Made by a program: the position numbers and the translations under genes. This document shows, piece by piece, positions 7,236 to 13,916 of a DNA stretch of 13,916 nucleotides (position 1 is the stretch's first letter; every line of letters starts with the position of its first letter). The notes beneath the pieces were generated by a model, which ran no database searches, was not told the DNA's origin, and was given only the letters and a program-made list of their open reading frames with translations. The DNA is taken from NCBI GenBank assembly GCA_900549855.1, contig URPS01000054.1:1-13916 (forward strand). Reading direction: 5' to 3'. Source of the stretch: an uncultured bacterium (lineage in GTDB: Bacteria; Cyanobacteriota; Vampirovibrionia; Gastranaerophilales; Gastranaerophilaceae).

Positions 7236-7643
7236 ATGATAAAAGAAATTACAAGTGAAACAAAAATAAAAGTTGCATTTTTCGATCTTGATCCGATGAA
7301 TATTGTCTGGCATGGGAATTACGTAAAGTATTTAGAGCAAGCAAGATGTGATTTTTTCGATAAACTAAACTATAATTATACAGATATGTATAATGACGGA
7401 GTTATGTATCCGATTGCAAAAATGGATTTCAAATTTATTAAATCTGCAAAATTTGGAGAAAAATTGACTGTTAAATGTACGTTGAAAGAACTTGAACCTG
7501 CAATTATTATTAAATATGAAATTTATTCCGGTGTGGATAAAATCCTTACTGCAACAACAATGCAAATGGAAGTTTCTGTTAAAACCGGTGAAACATTATA
7601 CGAAGCTCCGCAAAGATTAAGAAAGGCTTGTGGTTTAGAATGA
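7236..7643 (+). CDS. 4-hydroxybenzoyl-CoA-thioesterase-like (4HBT) hotdog thioesterase
   Basis: This 135-residue hotdog-fold protein carries the 4HBT signature FFDLDPMNIVWHGNYVKY, with Asp19 in the place of the catalytic Asp and HGN at 26-28. Length and motif match acyl-CoA/acyl-ACP thioesterases of the YbgC/4HBT type. In aryl polyene loci a thioesterase of this class (ApeK) lies at the same point and hydrolyses ACP thioesters, either to release product or to clear misloaded carriers. The start is ATG 7236, with AAGGA (7226-7230) 5 bases upstream; a TTG at 7218 is possible but poorer. The gap after the fused ligase gene is 8 bases, and the stop overlaps the next start in an ATGA. Confidence 0.87.
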   Translation: MIKEITSETKIKVAFFDLDPMNIVWHGNYVKYLEQARCDFFDKLNYNYTDMYNDGVMYPIAKMDFKFIKSAKFGEKLTVKCTLKELEPAIIIKYEIYSGVDKILTATTMQMEVSVKTGETLYEAPQRLRKACGLE

Positions 7644-8146
7644 AGAAAATACTGACTTTAATATTGTCGTTATTCTTTATTCCGCCTGTTTTTGCCGGAC
7701 TATATGATAAAGAAGAACCTTTGAATAATATTTCAAAAAAAATTCCGACATTGAATAATATTAGTTGCAAGTTTAGACAAGAAAAACAGACTTCTAATAT
7801 TTTATTAAAATCATCCGGAGATTTTGTTTTTGACAAATCGAAAGGTGTAACTTTTTATACAACATATCCGATAAAAAGTACAACTTCTTATTCTACAAGA
7901 GAATATAGACAAATTAATAATGTGATTACTGCAATTTCAAATAAATCTTATTCAAGATTGGAAAAAGATTTTAAATTCTATTTTCAAAAAGAAAATGATA
8001 TCTGGACGCTTGCACTTATGCCTAAACAAACTTCACAGGCTTATAATTACTTAAAGACAATAGAAATCACAGGCGGAGCAGAAAAAATAAACAAAATAAT
8101 GATTTTGACGTGTGACAAAACAAGAACAACAATCTGGTTTATATGA
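7640..8146 (+). CDS. LolA-like periplasmic carrier protein
   Basis: This 168-residue protein has a clear Sec signal peptide (MKKILTLILSLFFIPPVFA, cleavage before Gly20). The mature part, with its Phe-rich SCKFRQEKQTSNILLKSSGDFVF element, fits the half-barrel beta structure of LolA-type carriers of the outer-membrane lipoprotein or lipid class. Aryl polyene loci encode such a protein directly before the MMPL exporter, where it is thought to accept the hydrophobic product in the periplasm; that role is inferred here from position. ATG 7640 overlaps the thioesterase stop (ATGA) and its stop overlaps the exporter start (ATGA), so all three are translationally coupled. A TTG at 7628 would put extra polar residues before the signal peptide and was not chosen. 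Confidence 0.78.
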   Translation: MKKILTLILSLFFIPPVFAGLYDKEEPLNNISKKIPTLNNISCKFRQEKQTSNILLKSSGDFVFDKSKGVTFYTTYPIKSTTSYSTREYRQINNVITAISNKSYSRLEKDFKFYFQKENDIWTLALMPKQTSQAYNYLKTIEITGGAEKINKIMILTCDKTRTTIWFI

Positions 8147-10101
8147 TAAAGCGAATTCTCTTTTTATTATTTTCAATAATCATTTTTTGTTTAGCTTTAG
8201 TTTTGGCTAAACCGGTTGATACTGAGTTAATAAAGGCATTTATTAGTCCTCAAAATAAAGTTGAAAATTATATCGTAAAACTTGCTAATATTTCTTCTAA
8301 AAAAATTAATGTAATTTTTTACGGTGATACTTTAGAGGAAATTGAAAATTTAAAAGCAGATTTTCCAAATTTTCAATCTGAACCACAAACAATAATTGAT
8401 GTTTACAAAAATTATCCAATCAATTTTATTTCTGACAAAAGAAGAAAACTTCTAAAAAACAAACAATACAATATAATAGAACAAGATGCTTTAGAAAAAC
8501 TCTATAATCCTTTAGGTATAATGATTGCGCCATTAGAAAATGACCCGTATTTGTTCGCCACAGATTTTGTAACAAATCTTGCGCAATTGGAACAAAATGA
8601 CATCAAATCATATCAAGGCAAACATTATGCAGTATCTCATTTTGATATCCAAAACGACAAAGACCTATGTGCAATAATTGATTATGCTAACGGAAAGAAC
8701 ATATATTTAACCGGAACACCTGTTCATAGTTATTTTGCGGCAAAAAAATCTACTGTAGAAATTAATATAATTTGTTTCATCTCAACTTTATTGCTTTTAA
8801 TTTTGTGTAAGTTTTATTTCCACTCAATCAAAATTATTTTTCCTATTGCTTTAAGTATATTGTTTGGTTTTTTGTTAGGATATAGTGCTTCCACATTAAT
8901 TTTTAACAACTTGCACATTTTGACTTTTGTTTTTTCAACTTCATTAATTGGCATAAGTTTAGATTATTCGCTGCATTATTTTTTAACTTCTCAAGAAAAA
9001 GGGTTCAAAAAAAGTTTGACAACTTCGATGTTGACAACAGTTTTAGCATTTTCTCCACTTCTATTTTCAAATATAACAATTCTTAAGCAAATTGCTGTTT
9101 TCACATCCTTTGGATTAATTGGCGTATACCTCTTTGTTTTGTTTATTATGCCAATGTTTGGCGGTGAAATTCAACATACAAATAAGTTTAAAAAAATAAA
9201 CTTTAATAAAAAAATACTTGCAGTTATACCGATTGTAATTTTCTTAGGTATTGTCAGATTAAACTTTGATGATAATATTAAAAATCTTTATGTTCCACCT
9301 AAAAAATTAGCGAAAGCGGAAGAAATTTATCAGAAAGTTTTTAATCCTGATACTCCGGAATTTCTGATTATAAAAGGAAATAATGTAGATGAAATTCTAC
9401 AAAAAGAAGAACAAATTCAAGGATTTGGTTTGAGTAATTTTGTGGCTTCAAAATCACGACAAGAAGAAAATATTAGATTCGTAAATGAATTTTATAAAAA
9501 TAATTTAAGAAATTATGAAAATAAAATTGGCGCACATTTTTCTACTCAGAAATCAGAGTTTTATGACGTTGAGAAGTTTCCTTTAAATAAAGATTTTATG
9601 CTGGATAAAAATACATCTTTCATTGTAGTTGATAAGCATGAAGAAGGTTCTATAAATGTCGCTGATGAGATTTCTAAAATTTTAAGAAAATTAAGAAAAG
9701 AATGCTTAATTCTATTACCAATTGCAATTTTTGTTTTGTTTGGTTTTTTGGCGATTGTTTATGGATTCAAAAATGCTGTAAAAATCACATTATCTCCGCT
9801 TGTTGGAATTCTTTTTACGGTCGGAATATTGAGCCTTGCTGGACAAAGCTTAAATTTATTTAATTTAATTGGTCTCTTTTTAATTTTGGGATTTAGCTTA
9901 GACTATTCAATTTTTAGATTAAATGGAGCGGAAAAATCAAAAGATGCGGTATTTATTTCCATGTTATCAACAGCAATATCTTTCTTATTATTATCATTCA
10001 CAAGTTTTAAACTGATTAGTACACTTGGTTTAACATTGTTTATTGGAATAACAACTTCGTACATAGTAAGCTTATTTATGATAAAATCAGAGCATGATTG
10101 A
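8143..10101 (+). CDS. MMPL/RND-family lipid exporter (COG4258-like)
   Basis: This 652-residue inner-membrane protein has the RND 1+5+1+5 plan. TM1 is at about 5-23, a periplasmic loop at 25-203, TMs 2-6 at about 206-338, TM7 at about 356-372, a second, smaller loop at about 376-518, and TMs 8-12 at about 521-647. Each half has an SLDYS motif (Asp274 and Asp587), matching the GxxxDY proton-relay residues of MMPL transporters. The family exports lipids and pigments using proton flow. The neighbouring LolA-like gene and the acyl genes upstream suggest that it passes the operon's lipid from the inner membrane to the periplasmic carrier. It is shorter than the roughly 770-residue COG4258 exporters I recall, mainly because of the second periplasmic loop. 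Its start overlaps the previous stop by 4 bases and its end overlaps the methyltransferase by 8. Confidence 0.88.
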   Translation: MIKRILFLLFSIIIFCLALVLAKPVDTELIKAFISPQNKVENYIVKLANISSKKINVIFYGDTLEEIENLKADFPNFQSEPQTIIDVYKNYPINFISDKRRKLLKNKQYNIIEQDALEKLYNPLGIMIAPLENDPYLFATDFVTNLAQLEQNDIKSYQGKHYAVSHFDIQNDKDLCAIIDYANGKNIYLTGTPVHSYFAAKKSTVEINIICFISTLLLLILCKFYFHSIKIIFPIALSILFGFLLGYSASTLIFNNLHILTFVFSTSLIGISLDYSLHYFLTSQEKGFKKSLTTSMLTTVLAFSPLLFSNITILKQIAVFTSFGLIGVYLFVLFIMPMFGGEIQHTNKFKKINFNKKILAVIPIVIFLGIVRLNFDDNIKNLYVPPKKLAKAEEIYQKVFNPDTPEFLIIKGNNVDEILQKEEQIQGFGLSNFVASKSRQEENIRFVNEFYKNNLRNYENKIGAHFSTQKSEFYDVEKFPLNKDFMLDKNTSFIVVDKHEEGSINVADEISKILRKLRKECLILLPIAIFVLFGFLAIVYGFKNAVKITLSPLVGILFTVGILSLAGQSLNLFNLIGLFLILGFSLDYSIFRLNGAEKSKDAVFISMLSTAISFLLLSFTSFKLISTLGLTLFIGITTSYIVSLFMIKSEHD

Positions 10102-11146
10102 TAGATTAGAACATAGACAAGAAGTTATAGAAGCTTTAACAGATGCTCAAAAAATTGCGTTTGCGCCGATTTCTTTTCAAGCTGTTGCCGCACTTCTGGA
10201 GTTTGGAATTTTAAAATTAATTGATGAAAAACCGGAATCACCTTTTGTTATAAAAGAAGAATTAAATCTTTCGGAATATACTGTTAAAACTTTGTTGGAA
10301 GTCGCTGAAACATTGGGACTTGTAATTTCAGACGAAGAAGTCTATTCTATTACGGAATTAGGGAAAATGTTCCTTTATAATGATATGACGATTGCAAATT
10401 TCAAATTTGTAAAAGATGTTTGTTACAAAGGAGCAGAAAAGCTTACGGATTCTTTTCTAAAAGGTGAAGCAGAAGGCTTAAAACTTATGTATCCGAAAGC
10501 TAAAACGATTTATCCTTATCTGTCGAAATTGCCGGAAAATATGAAAAACAGTTGGTTTGAATTTGACCATTATTATTCTAACAATTGTTTTGATATTATT
10601 TATAAAATTATCACGCCTGTTTCTAAAATCTTTGATATTGGCGCAAATACAGGTAATTTTGAAAAAGTTTGCAGAAAATATGACAAAGATATTGAACTTA
10701 ATTTGATTGATTTAGAAGAAAATATTAAAGTAATAAAAAATGAGCCGTTGCTAGAAGGATGCAAATTTCATGCAGTGGATATTTTAGATAACAATTCAAA
10801 ACTTCCAAACATTTCCGGAGCAGTTATCATGAGCCAATTTTTGGATTGTTTTTCTGCTGAACAAATAATATCAATTTTAAAACGTGTAAAAGAAGTTGCA
10901 GAAGATGGTACAAAGATTTATATTCTGGAACCGTTTATTGATAGACAAAAATACGCAGGTGCAAAATTTTCACTTGTCCATACGTCATTATATTTCACTT
11001 GTATGGCAAACGGTTGCAGCAAAATGTATTCGTTTAAAGATATGAGTCTTTTTATAAAAGAAGCAGGTTTAAAAATTAATGCTGTATATGATGCGCTTGG
11101 CGCTCACGATTATACATTATTGGAGTGCGTAAAAAATGACGGCTAA
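10094..11146 (+). CDS. SAM-dependent O-methyltransferase-like protein
   Basis: This 350-residue protein has an N-terminal winged-helix dimerisation region (about 20-95, ending SITELGKMFL) and a Rossmann methyltransferase domain. SAM-binding motif I is IFDIGANTGNFEK (179-191), the acidic motif II residue is Asp206 in LNLIDLEEN, and a later strand reads IYILEPFID. This is the layout of type 2 O-methyltransferases that act on small aromatic or polyketide hydroxyls. The usual catalytic His-x-x-Asp segment is replaced by SQFLDCFSAEQ (247-257), so the chemistry may differ. Methyltransferases accompany aryl polyene and flexirubin loci, where they methylate the aryl head group; a comparable role here is inferred. 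The gene overlaps the exporter by 8 bases and the following acyltransferase by 11. Confidence 0.82.
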   Translation: MIDRLEHRQEVIEALTDAQKIAFAPISFQAVAALLEFGILKLIDEKPESPFVIKEELNLSEYTVKTLLEVAETLGLVISDEEVYSITELGKMFLYNDMTIANFKFVKDVCYKGAEKLTDSFLKGEAEGLKLMYPKAKTIYPYLSKLPENMKNSWFEFDHYYSNNCFDIIYKIITPVSKIFDIGANTGNFEKVCRKYDKDIELNLIDLEENIKVIKNEPLLEGCKFHAVDILDNNSKLPNISGAVIMSQFLDCFSAEQIISILKRVKEVAEDGTKIYILEPFIDRQKYAGAKFSLVHTSLYFTCMANGCSKMYSFKDMSLFIKEAGLKINAVYDALGAHDYTLLECVKNDG

Positions 11147-12014
11147 AAAATGGTTCCAACTTTCAGAAGAGGGTGCCGGAAAGCTACGTTTGCAAGCACT
11201 CAAATTTATGTTTGACAAGTTGGGTGAATTTCCTGTTCGTATAATCGCATTTTTTGTCGTTTTGTCTGTATTTTTGCAAGCCAAAGACAGGCGCAACGCT
11301 TCTTTAAAATTCTTTAAAATCATAAACAAAAAACACCTACTTTTGTCAGCGTATCGTCAATTCTTAAATTACGGGAACTCTCTTGTGGACAAATTTCTAT
11401 CCGTTATGGGAAAATTAGATCCGCAAAAATTTGAACTACCGGAAGAAGATATTTTTAAAAGCGCATTTTTTATAACAACACATGTCGGAAATGTAGAAAT
11501 TATGCGTTCGCTTTTTCAACTCAAAAATAAATTTGAGCCTAAACGTGTGAATATATTTTTACAAGCCAATGCATGTAAAATATTTAATGATTTTTTAAAG
11601 ACTTTAGAATTGCATATTCCGGAAATTGAAGCATTTCCTGTAGAAGAAATTTCTCCTCATACATCAATTGAGATTTCTGATAGAATACAAAATGGTGAAA
11701 TTGTGTTTATGGCAGGAGATAGAATTTCTGCTCAGAATGAAAATATTGCTTATGAGGCAGAATTTTTAAATCACAAAGTAAAATTTCCATTAGGAACACT
11801 AAAATTTGCATTGATGTTGAATGTTCCTGTTTATTTTATTGTTTGTGTCAAAGATAGAAAAAAATACAAAATATTTGCAGAAAAATTCGTATCTGATAAA
11901 CAAAAGCGAACAGAAAAACTTGAAGATTTAAAATTGCAATATGTAAATTTTTTAGAAAAATACACACTTATGTATCCAGAACAATTTTTTAATTTTTATG
12001 ATATGTGGGAGTGA
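11136..12014 (+). CDS. HtrB/LpxL-fold acyltransferase (COG4261-like), no glycosyltransferase domain
   Basis: This 292-residue protein belongs to the lipid A late-acyltransferase fold. A hydrophobic segment is at about 33-47, the catalytic HX4E motif is THVGNVE (His116, Glu121), GDRIS is at 194-198, and a basic region follows at about 230-260. The family transfers acyl chains from acyl-ACP to a membrane-embedded glycolipid or lipid. In aryl polyene loci this domain is often the C-terminal half of a protein with an N-terminal family 2 glycosyltransferase (ApeJ type). Here only the acyltransferase is present, so sugar attachment is either absent or done by another gene. It is the second acyltransferase of the operon and the last gene. 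It ends 4 bases from the convergent NYN gene, with no hairpin between them. Confidence 0.8.
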   Translation: MTAKKWFQLSEEGAGKLRLQALKFMFDKLGEFPVRIIAFFVVLSVFLQAKDRRNASLKFFKIINKKHLLLSAYRQFLNYGNSLVDKFLSVMGKLDPQKFELPEEDIFKSAFFITTHVGNVEIMRSLFQLKNKFEPKRVNIFLQANACKIFNDFLKTLELHIPEIEAFPVEEISPHTSIEISDRIQNGEIVFMAGDRISAQNENIAYEAEFLNHKVKFPLGTLKFALMLNVPVYFIVCVKDRKKYKIFAEKFVSDKQKRTEKLEDLKLQYVNFLEKYTLMYPEQFFNFYDMWE

Positions 12015-12018
12015 TTAT

Positions 12019-12690
12019 CTAAAGATTCCAAGGATTTTGCAGCCCGTTATAATTTTCGCTAAATTGAAAATGTCTTATTTGATTCCAACTAAATCTATAG
12101 AAATCAGGTTCTTGACTTGCTGCTACCAAACTTTGTACTCGGTAATTTTTTTGTGGTGGTGGACAAATGATAATTTCTTTTTGGGGCATTAATACTTTTA
12201 CTCTTTTAACAACAGGAACGTAATCATTATCTTCACTCAAAAGATATACTCTATCAAATTCATCATAAATTGCTTTTTCAAGTAGTGTAATTGCAATATT
12301 TACATCAGTGTGTTTTTTTTCATGTTTTAATATTTTGTCTTGCTTGGAAAGTTGTTTGCAGTCTGTACATGGTGCTATGTATTTTTTCTTAAATTCACCT
12401 AATACAATTTCAATTCCGGATTGCTTTAAAGCATTTAAATATGTTCGATGTCTTAACTGGGATTCGTTATCTCTATGAGTTGCTATTGCAGTAAAAAATA
12501 TTACATTTAAGTCAAAATATTCAGTTTTTAAATGAGATTTAATAGCAGCTTTTAGCATAGACATATAATCTAGCCACTTAACACATATATTATTATTTTT
12601 TTGATAACTGGCTAATTTGTGATAATAGTTATATCCATCTATTAAAACTAAAACTCTTTTTTTATTATTCATAGAAAAATTATACTTCAT
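12019..12690 (-). CDS. NYN-domain (PIN-like, LabA/DUF88-type) nuclease
   Basis: This 223-residue protein has the NYN/PIN-like ribonuclease fold. The first acidic motif is VLVLIDGYNYYHK (Asp18). A CTDC pair (Cys108, Cys111) with the downstream KKHTDVNIAITLLEKA (Asp129) follows the family pattern, and VYLLSEDNDYVPVVK supplies Asp154 and Asp156. Proteins of this class are thought to cleave RNA using a metal ion held by these acids; the target is unknown. Its C-terminal 40 residues have no recognised domain. The start at 12690 has AAAGGA only 2 bases upstream. An ATG at 12672 (MNNKKRV) is a credible alternative, as the fold begins just after it. The gene points towards the lipid operon and shares no obvious function with it. 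Confidence 0.85.
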   Translation of the reverse strand: MKYNFSMNNKKRVLVLIDGYNYYHKLASYQKNNNICVKWLDYMSMLKAAIKSHLKTEYFDLNVIFFTAIATHRDNESQLRHRTYLNALKQSGIEIVLGEFKKKYIAPCTDCKQLSKQDKILKHEKKHTDVNIAITLLEKAIYDEFDRVYLLSEDNDYVPVVKRVKVLMPQKEIIICPPPQKNYRVQSLVAASQEPDFYRFSWNQIRHFQFSENYNGLQNPWNL

Positions 12691-12709
12691 TATCCTTTAT
12701 AACGCAAAC

Positions 12710-12753
12710 GACAGGCATAAAGCCTGTCATCTGAACTACGAATAAATTCGTAG
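12710..12753. repeat. Tandem pair of palindromes (REP/BIME-like)
   Basis: Two adjacent perfect hairpins lie 18 bases upstream of the NYN start. The first is GACAGGC, loop ATAAA, GCCTGTC (12710-12728). The second is CTACGAA, loop TAAA, TTCGTAG (12736-12753). They are joined by ATCTGAA. Their GC content exceeds the surroundings. No T tract follows either directly, so they do not look like terminators. The form resembles dispersed intergenic palindromic elements, but copies elsewhere cannot be checked from this window. Confidence 0.6.
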
Positions 12754-12765
12754 CGAGTATACTTT

Positions 12766-12828
12766 TTACATGTAATAACAAAATATTTACATTAAATTAA
12801 CTCAATTAACTTAATTACATTATTACAT
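12766..12828. repeat. Cluster of TTACAT words in the NYN-rimO gap
   Basis: TTACAT occurs at 12766, 12787, 12815 and 12823, and again at 12907 just before rimO. The first copy is part of the perfect palindrome TTACATGTAA (12766-12775). The rest of the 12691-12919 gap is AT-rich with no gene seen. It may be a regulator-binding cluster or low-complexity sequence. Confidence 0.3.
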
Positions 12829-12882
12829 ATATGGAGAAATTTGTCTAGACATCGTCTTTATTTGCGTATAAATAAAATACAA

Positions 12883-12888
12883 TATAAT
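12883..12888 (+). promoter_or_regulatory. Possible -10 box for rimO
   Basis: TATAAT lies 31 bases before the rimO ATG. TTTGCG (12861-12866), 16 bases upstream, is a poor -35 candidate. It would give a leader of about 25 bases with no recognisable Shine-Dalgarno sequence. Confidence 0.35.
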
Positions 12889-12919
12889 AAAACTTTCATT
12901 TTTATGTTACATTTTAATT

Positions 12920-13916
12920 ATGAAAAAGATAGCTCTAGTTAGTCACGGTTGTGCAAAAAATTTAGTAGATTCAGAATTAATCCTTGGGCTTTTGGCTCAA
13001 AACGGATATGAAATTACGCTTGATGAAAATGAAACTGATACGGTCATTGTAAATACCTGTTCTTTTATTTGCGATGCAGAAAGAGAATCAATCCGCACCA
13101 TATTAGAACTCGTTGATGCCGGTAAAAAGGTTATTGTAACAGGGTGTTTGGCGCAAAAACATCCGAAAGAATTAAAAAAAGAAGTACCGGAAGTTGCTGC
13201 AATTGTTGGAGCAACCGACTTCGCTAAGATAATTGAAGTCTTAAAAGAAATGGAAAACGGTTATGTTTGTGAAGTAAGCGAAAAGCCTGATTATGTTTAT
13301 CCGGAAGAAGTTGAGCGTCAACAAATTACAATGGGCGCAAGTTCTTACATAAAAATTGCAGATGGTTGCAACTACAGATGTGGTTACTGCATAATTCCTT
13401 ATCTTCGAGGTGATTATCATTCCAGAAAAATGGAAGTAATTATCGAGGAAGCCAAAAAACTTGTGAAACGTGGAGTTACTGAAATAATCTTAATTGCACA
13501 AGATACAACAGGTTATGGTATTGATTTATACCAAAAACCTATGCTTCCAAAATTATTAGAAGAATTGAATAAAATTGAAGGATTGGGCTGGATAAGGGTT
13601 ATGTATGCTTATCCAACACAAATGACTGATGAATTATTGGATACAATTGCAAAATTAGATAAAGTTGTTAAATACGTTGATATACCGCTCCAACATTCAC
13701 ATCCTGAAATGTTAAAGATGATGAATCGTCCGGCATTTGATTACCGACCAATGATAGAAAATATTAGAAAGCGAATCCCTAATGTTTCTATAAGAACTGC
13801 ATTTATTGTGGGCTACCCTGGAGAAACAGAAGAACAATTTGAACATCTTTGTGAATTTGTACGTGATATGAAATTCGATAGAATGGGTGTATTTACTTAT
13901 TCAAGAGAAAAAGGAA
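12920..13916 (+). CDS. rimO: Ribosomal protein S12 methylthiotransferase RimO (3' end outside window)
   Basis: The reading frame is open from ATG 12920 to the window edge, giving 332 residues. RimO adds a methylthio group to a conserved Asp of ribosomal protein S12 by radical SAM chemistry. The N-terminal UPF0004 domain carries the second iron-sulfur cluster's cysteines, Cys11 (in HGCAKNLVDSE), Cys47 (NTCSF) and Cys76 (TGCLAQ). The radical SAM domain has CNYRCGYC (Cys150, Cys154, Cys157). The GCxKNxVDSE signature separates RimO from the tRNA enzyme MiaB. The C-terminal TRAM domain and stop lie beyond the window. Sequence around QDTTGYGIDLY recalls cyanobacterial RimO (TTNYGLDLY as I remember it). 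No Shine-Dalgarno precedes the ATG. The gene is divergent from the NYN gene and has no link to the lipid operon. Confidence 0.93.
   Translation, partial: MKKIALVSHGCAKNLVDSELILGLLAQNGYEITLDENETDTVIVNTCSFICDAERESIRTILELVDAGKKVIVTGCLAQKHPKELKKEVPEVAAIVGATDFAKIIEVLKEMENGYVCEVSEKPDYVYPEEVERQQITMGASSYIKIADGCNYRCGYCIIPYLRGDYHSRKMEVIIEEAKKLVKRGVTEIILIAQDTTGYGIDLYQKPMLPKLLEELNKIEGLGWIRVMYAYPTQMTDELLDTIAKLDKVVKYVDIPLQHSHPEMLKMMNRPAFDYRPMIENIRKRIPNVSIRTAFIVGYPGETEEQFEHLCEFVRDMKFDRMGVFTYSREKG

Larger units (their letters stand above)
4292..12014 (+). other. Ten-gene APE-like lipid synthesis and export operon without ketosynthase
   Basis: Ten plus-strand genes run together with mostly overlapping ends. 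The gaps or overlaps in order are 23-base gap, 8 overlap, 17 overlap, 20 overlap, 8-base gap, 4 overlap, 4 overlap, 8 overlap and 11 overlap. The order is PlsC-type acyltransferase, ACP, ACP, COG4648-like membrane protein, adenylation-dehydratase, thioesterase, LolA-like, MMPL exporter, methyltransferase, HtrB-like acyltransferase. It tracks the order of the corresponding block in gammaproteobacterial aryl polyene loci. Genes of the opposite strand bound it on both sides, so it appears complete. Ketosynthases, chain-length factor, ketoreductase, aromatic ammonia-lyase and glycosyltransferase are absent from it. The product cannot be read from sequence; a lipid-linked, possibly methylated acyl or aryl group is inferred. 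Confidence 0.8.

Noticed and set aside
11998..12192. 64-codon plus-strand open frame across the operon end and the NYN gene
   Set aside because: It lies opposite the NYN C-terminal coding region, lacks a plausible ribosome site and shows no protein-like pattern.
12736..12770. Second palindrome followed by TTTTT as an intrinsic terminator
   Set aside because: The T run begins 9 bases after the stem, and no gene ends nearby on either strand; both neighbours start here.
1..13916. Insertion sequence, prophage, CRISPR array or tRNA
   Set aside because: No transposase, integrase or phage protein, no regularly spaced repeats and no tRNA-like cloverleaf were seen on either strand.

Overview
The window looks like chromosomal DNA from an AT-rich bacterium with two membranes. 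Low GC is obvious by eye but was not counted. An AsmA-family protein, a LolA-like carrier, an HtrB/LpxL-fold acyltransferase and an RND/MMPL exporter all imply an outer membrane. The RimO sequence, with its signature near TTGYGIDLY, reads to me as related to the cyanobacterial type. That points to a non-photosynthetic cyanobacterial relative (Vampirovibrionia/Gastranaerophilales, 'Melainabacteria') as a plausible but unproven host. No mobile element, CRISPR array, tRNA or rRNA was seen.

Layout: (1) 79-3795, plus strand, a 1238-residue AsmA-like envelope protein ending at a perfect 18-bp hairpin that can terminate from both sides. (2) 3845-4216, minus strand, a small secreted Gly/Pro/His-rich protein. 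(3) 4292-12014, plus strand, ten tightly packed genes: PlsC-type acyltransferase, two acyl carrier proteins, a COG4648-like membrane protein, an adenylation-dehydratase fusion, a 4HBT thioesterase, a LolA-like periplasmic protein, a 12-helix MMPL exporter, an O-methyltransferase-like enzyme and an HtrB-fold acyltransferase. (4) 12019-12690, minus strand, a NYN-domain (PIN-like) nuclease. (5) 12691-12919, an AT-rich gap with two tandem palindromes and repeated TTACAT words. (6) 12920 to the window edge, plus strand, rimO without its 3' end.

The central operon follows the gene order of the accessory and export half of aryl polyene (APE) pigment clusters, as known from Escherichia coli and Vibrio (the ape genes). 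It has no ketosynthase, chain-length factor, ketoreductase, ammonia-lyase or glycosyltransferase. Its adenylation protein starts just before the A3 loop, lacks the usual N-terminal part, and is fused to a hotdog domain whose usual acidic residue is Phe. The most economical reading is a system that activates a carboxylic acid, holds it on an ACP, possibly methylates it, transfers it to a lipid with two acyltransferases, and moves the lipid outwards through the LolA-like/MMPL pair. If chain extension occurs, the ketosynthase and reductase must come from elsewhere in the genome. This stripped-down, lipid-directed APE-like locus is the candidate undescribed system.
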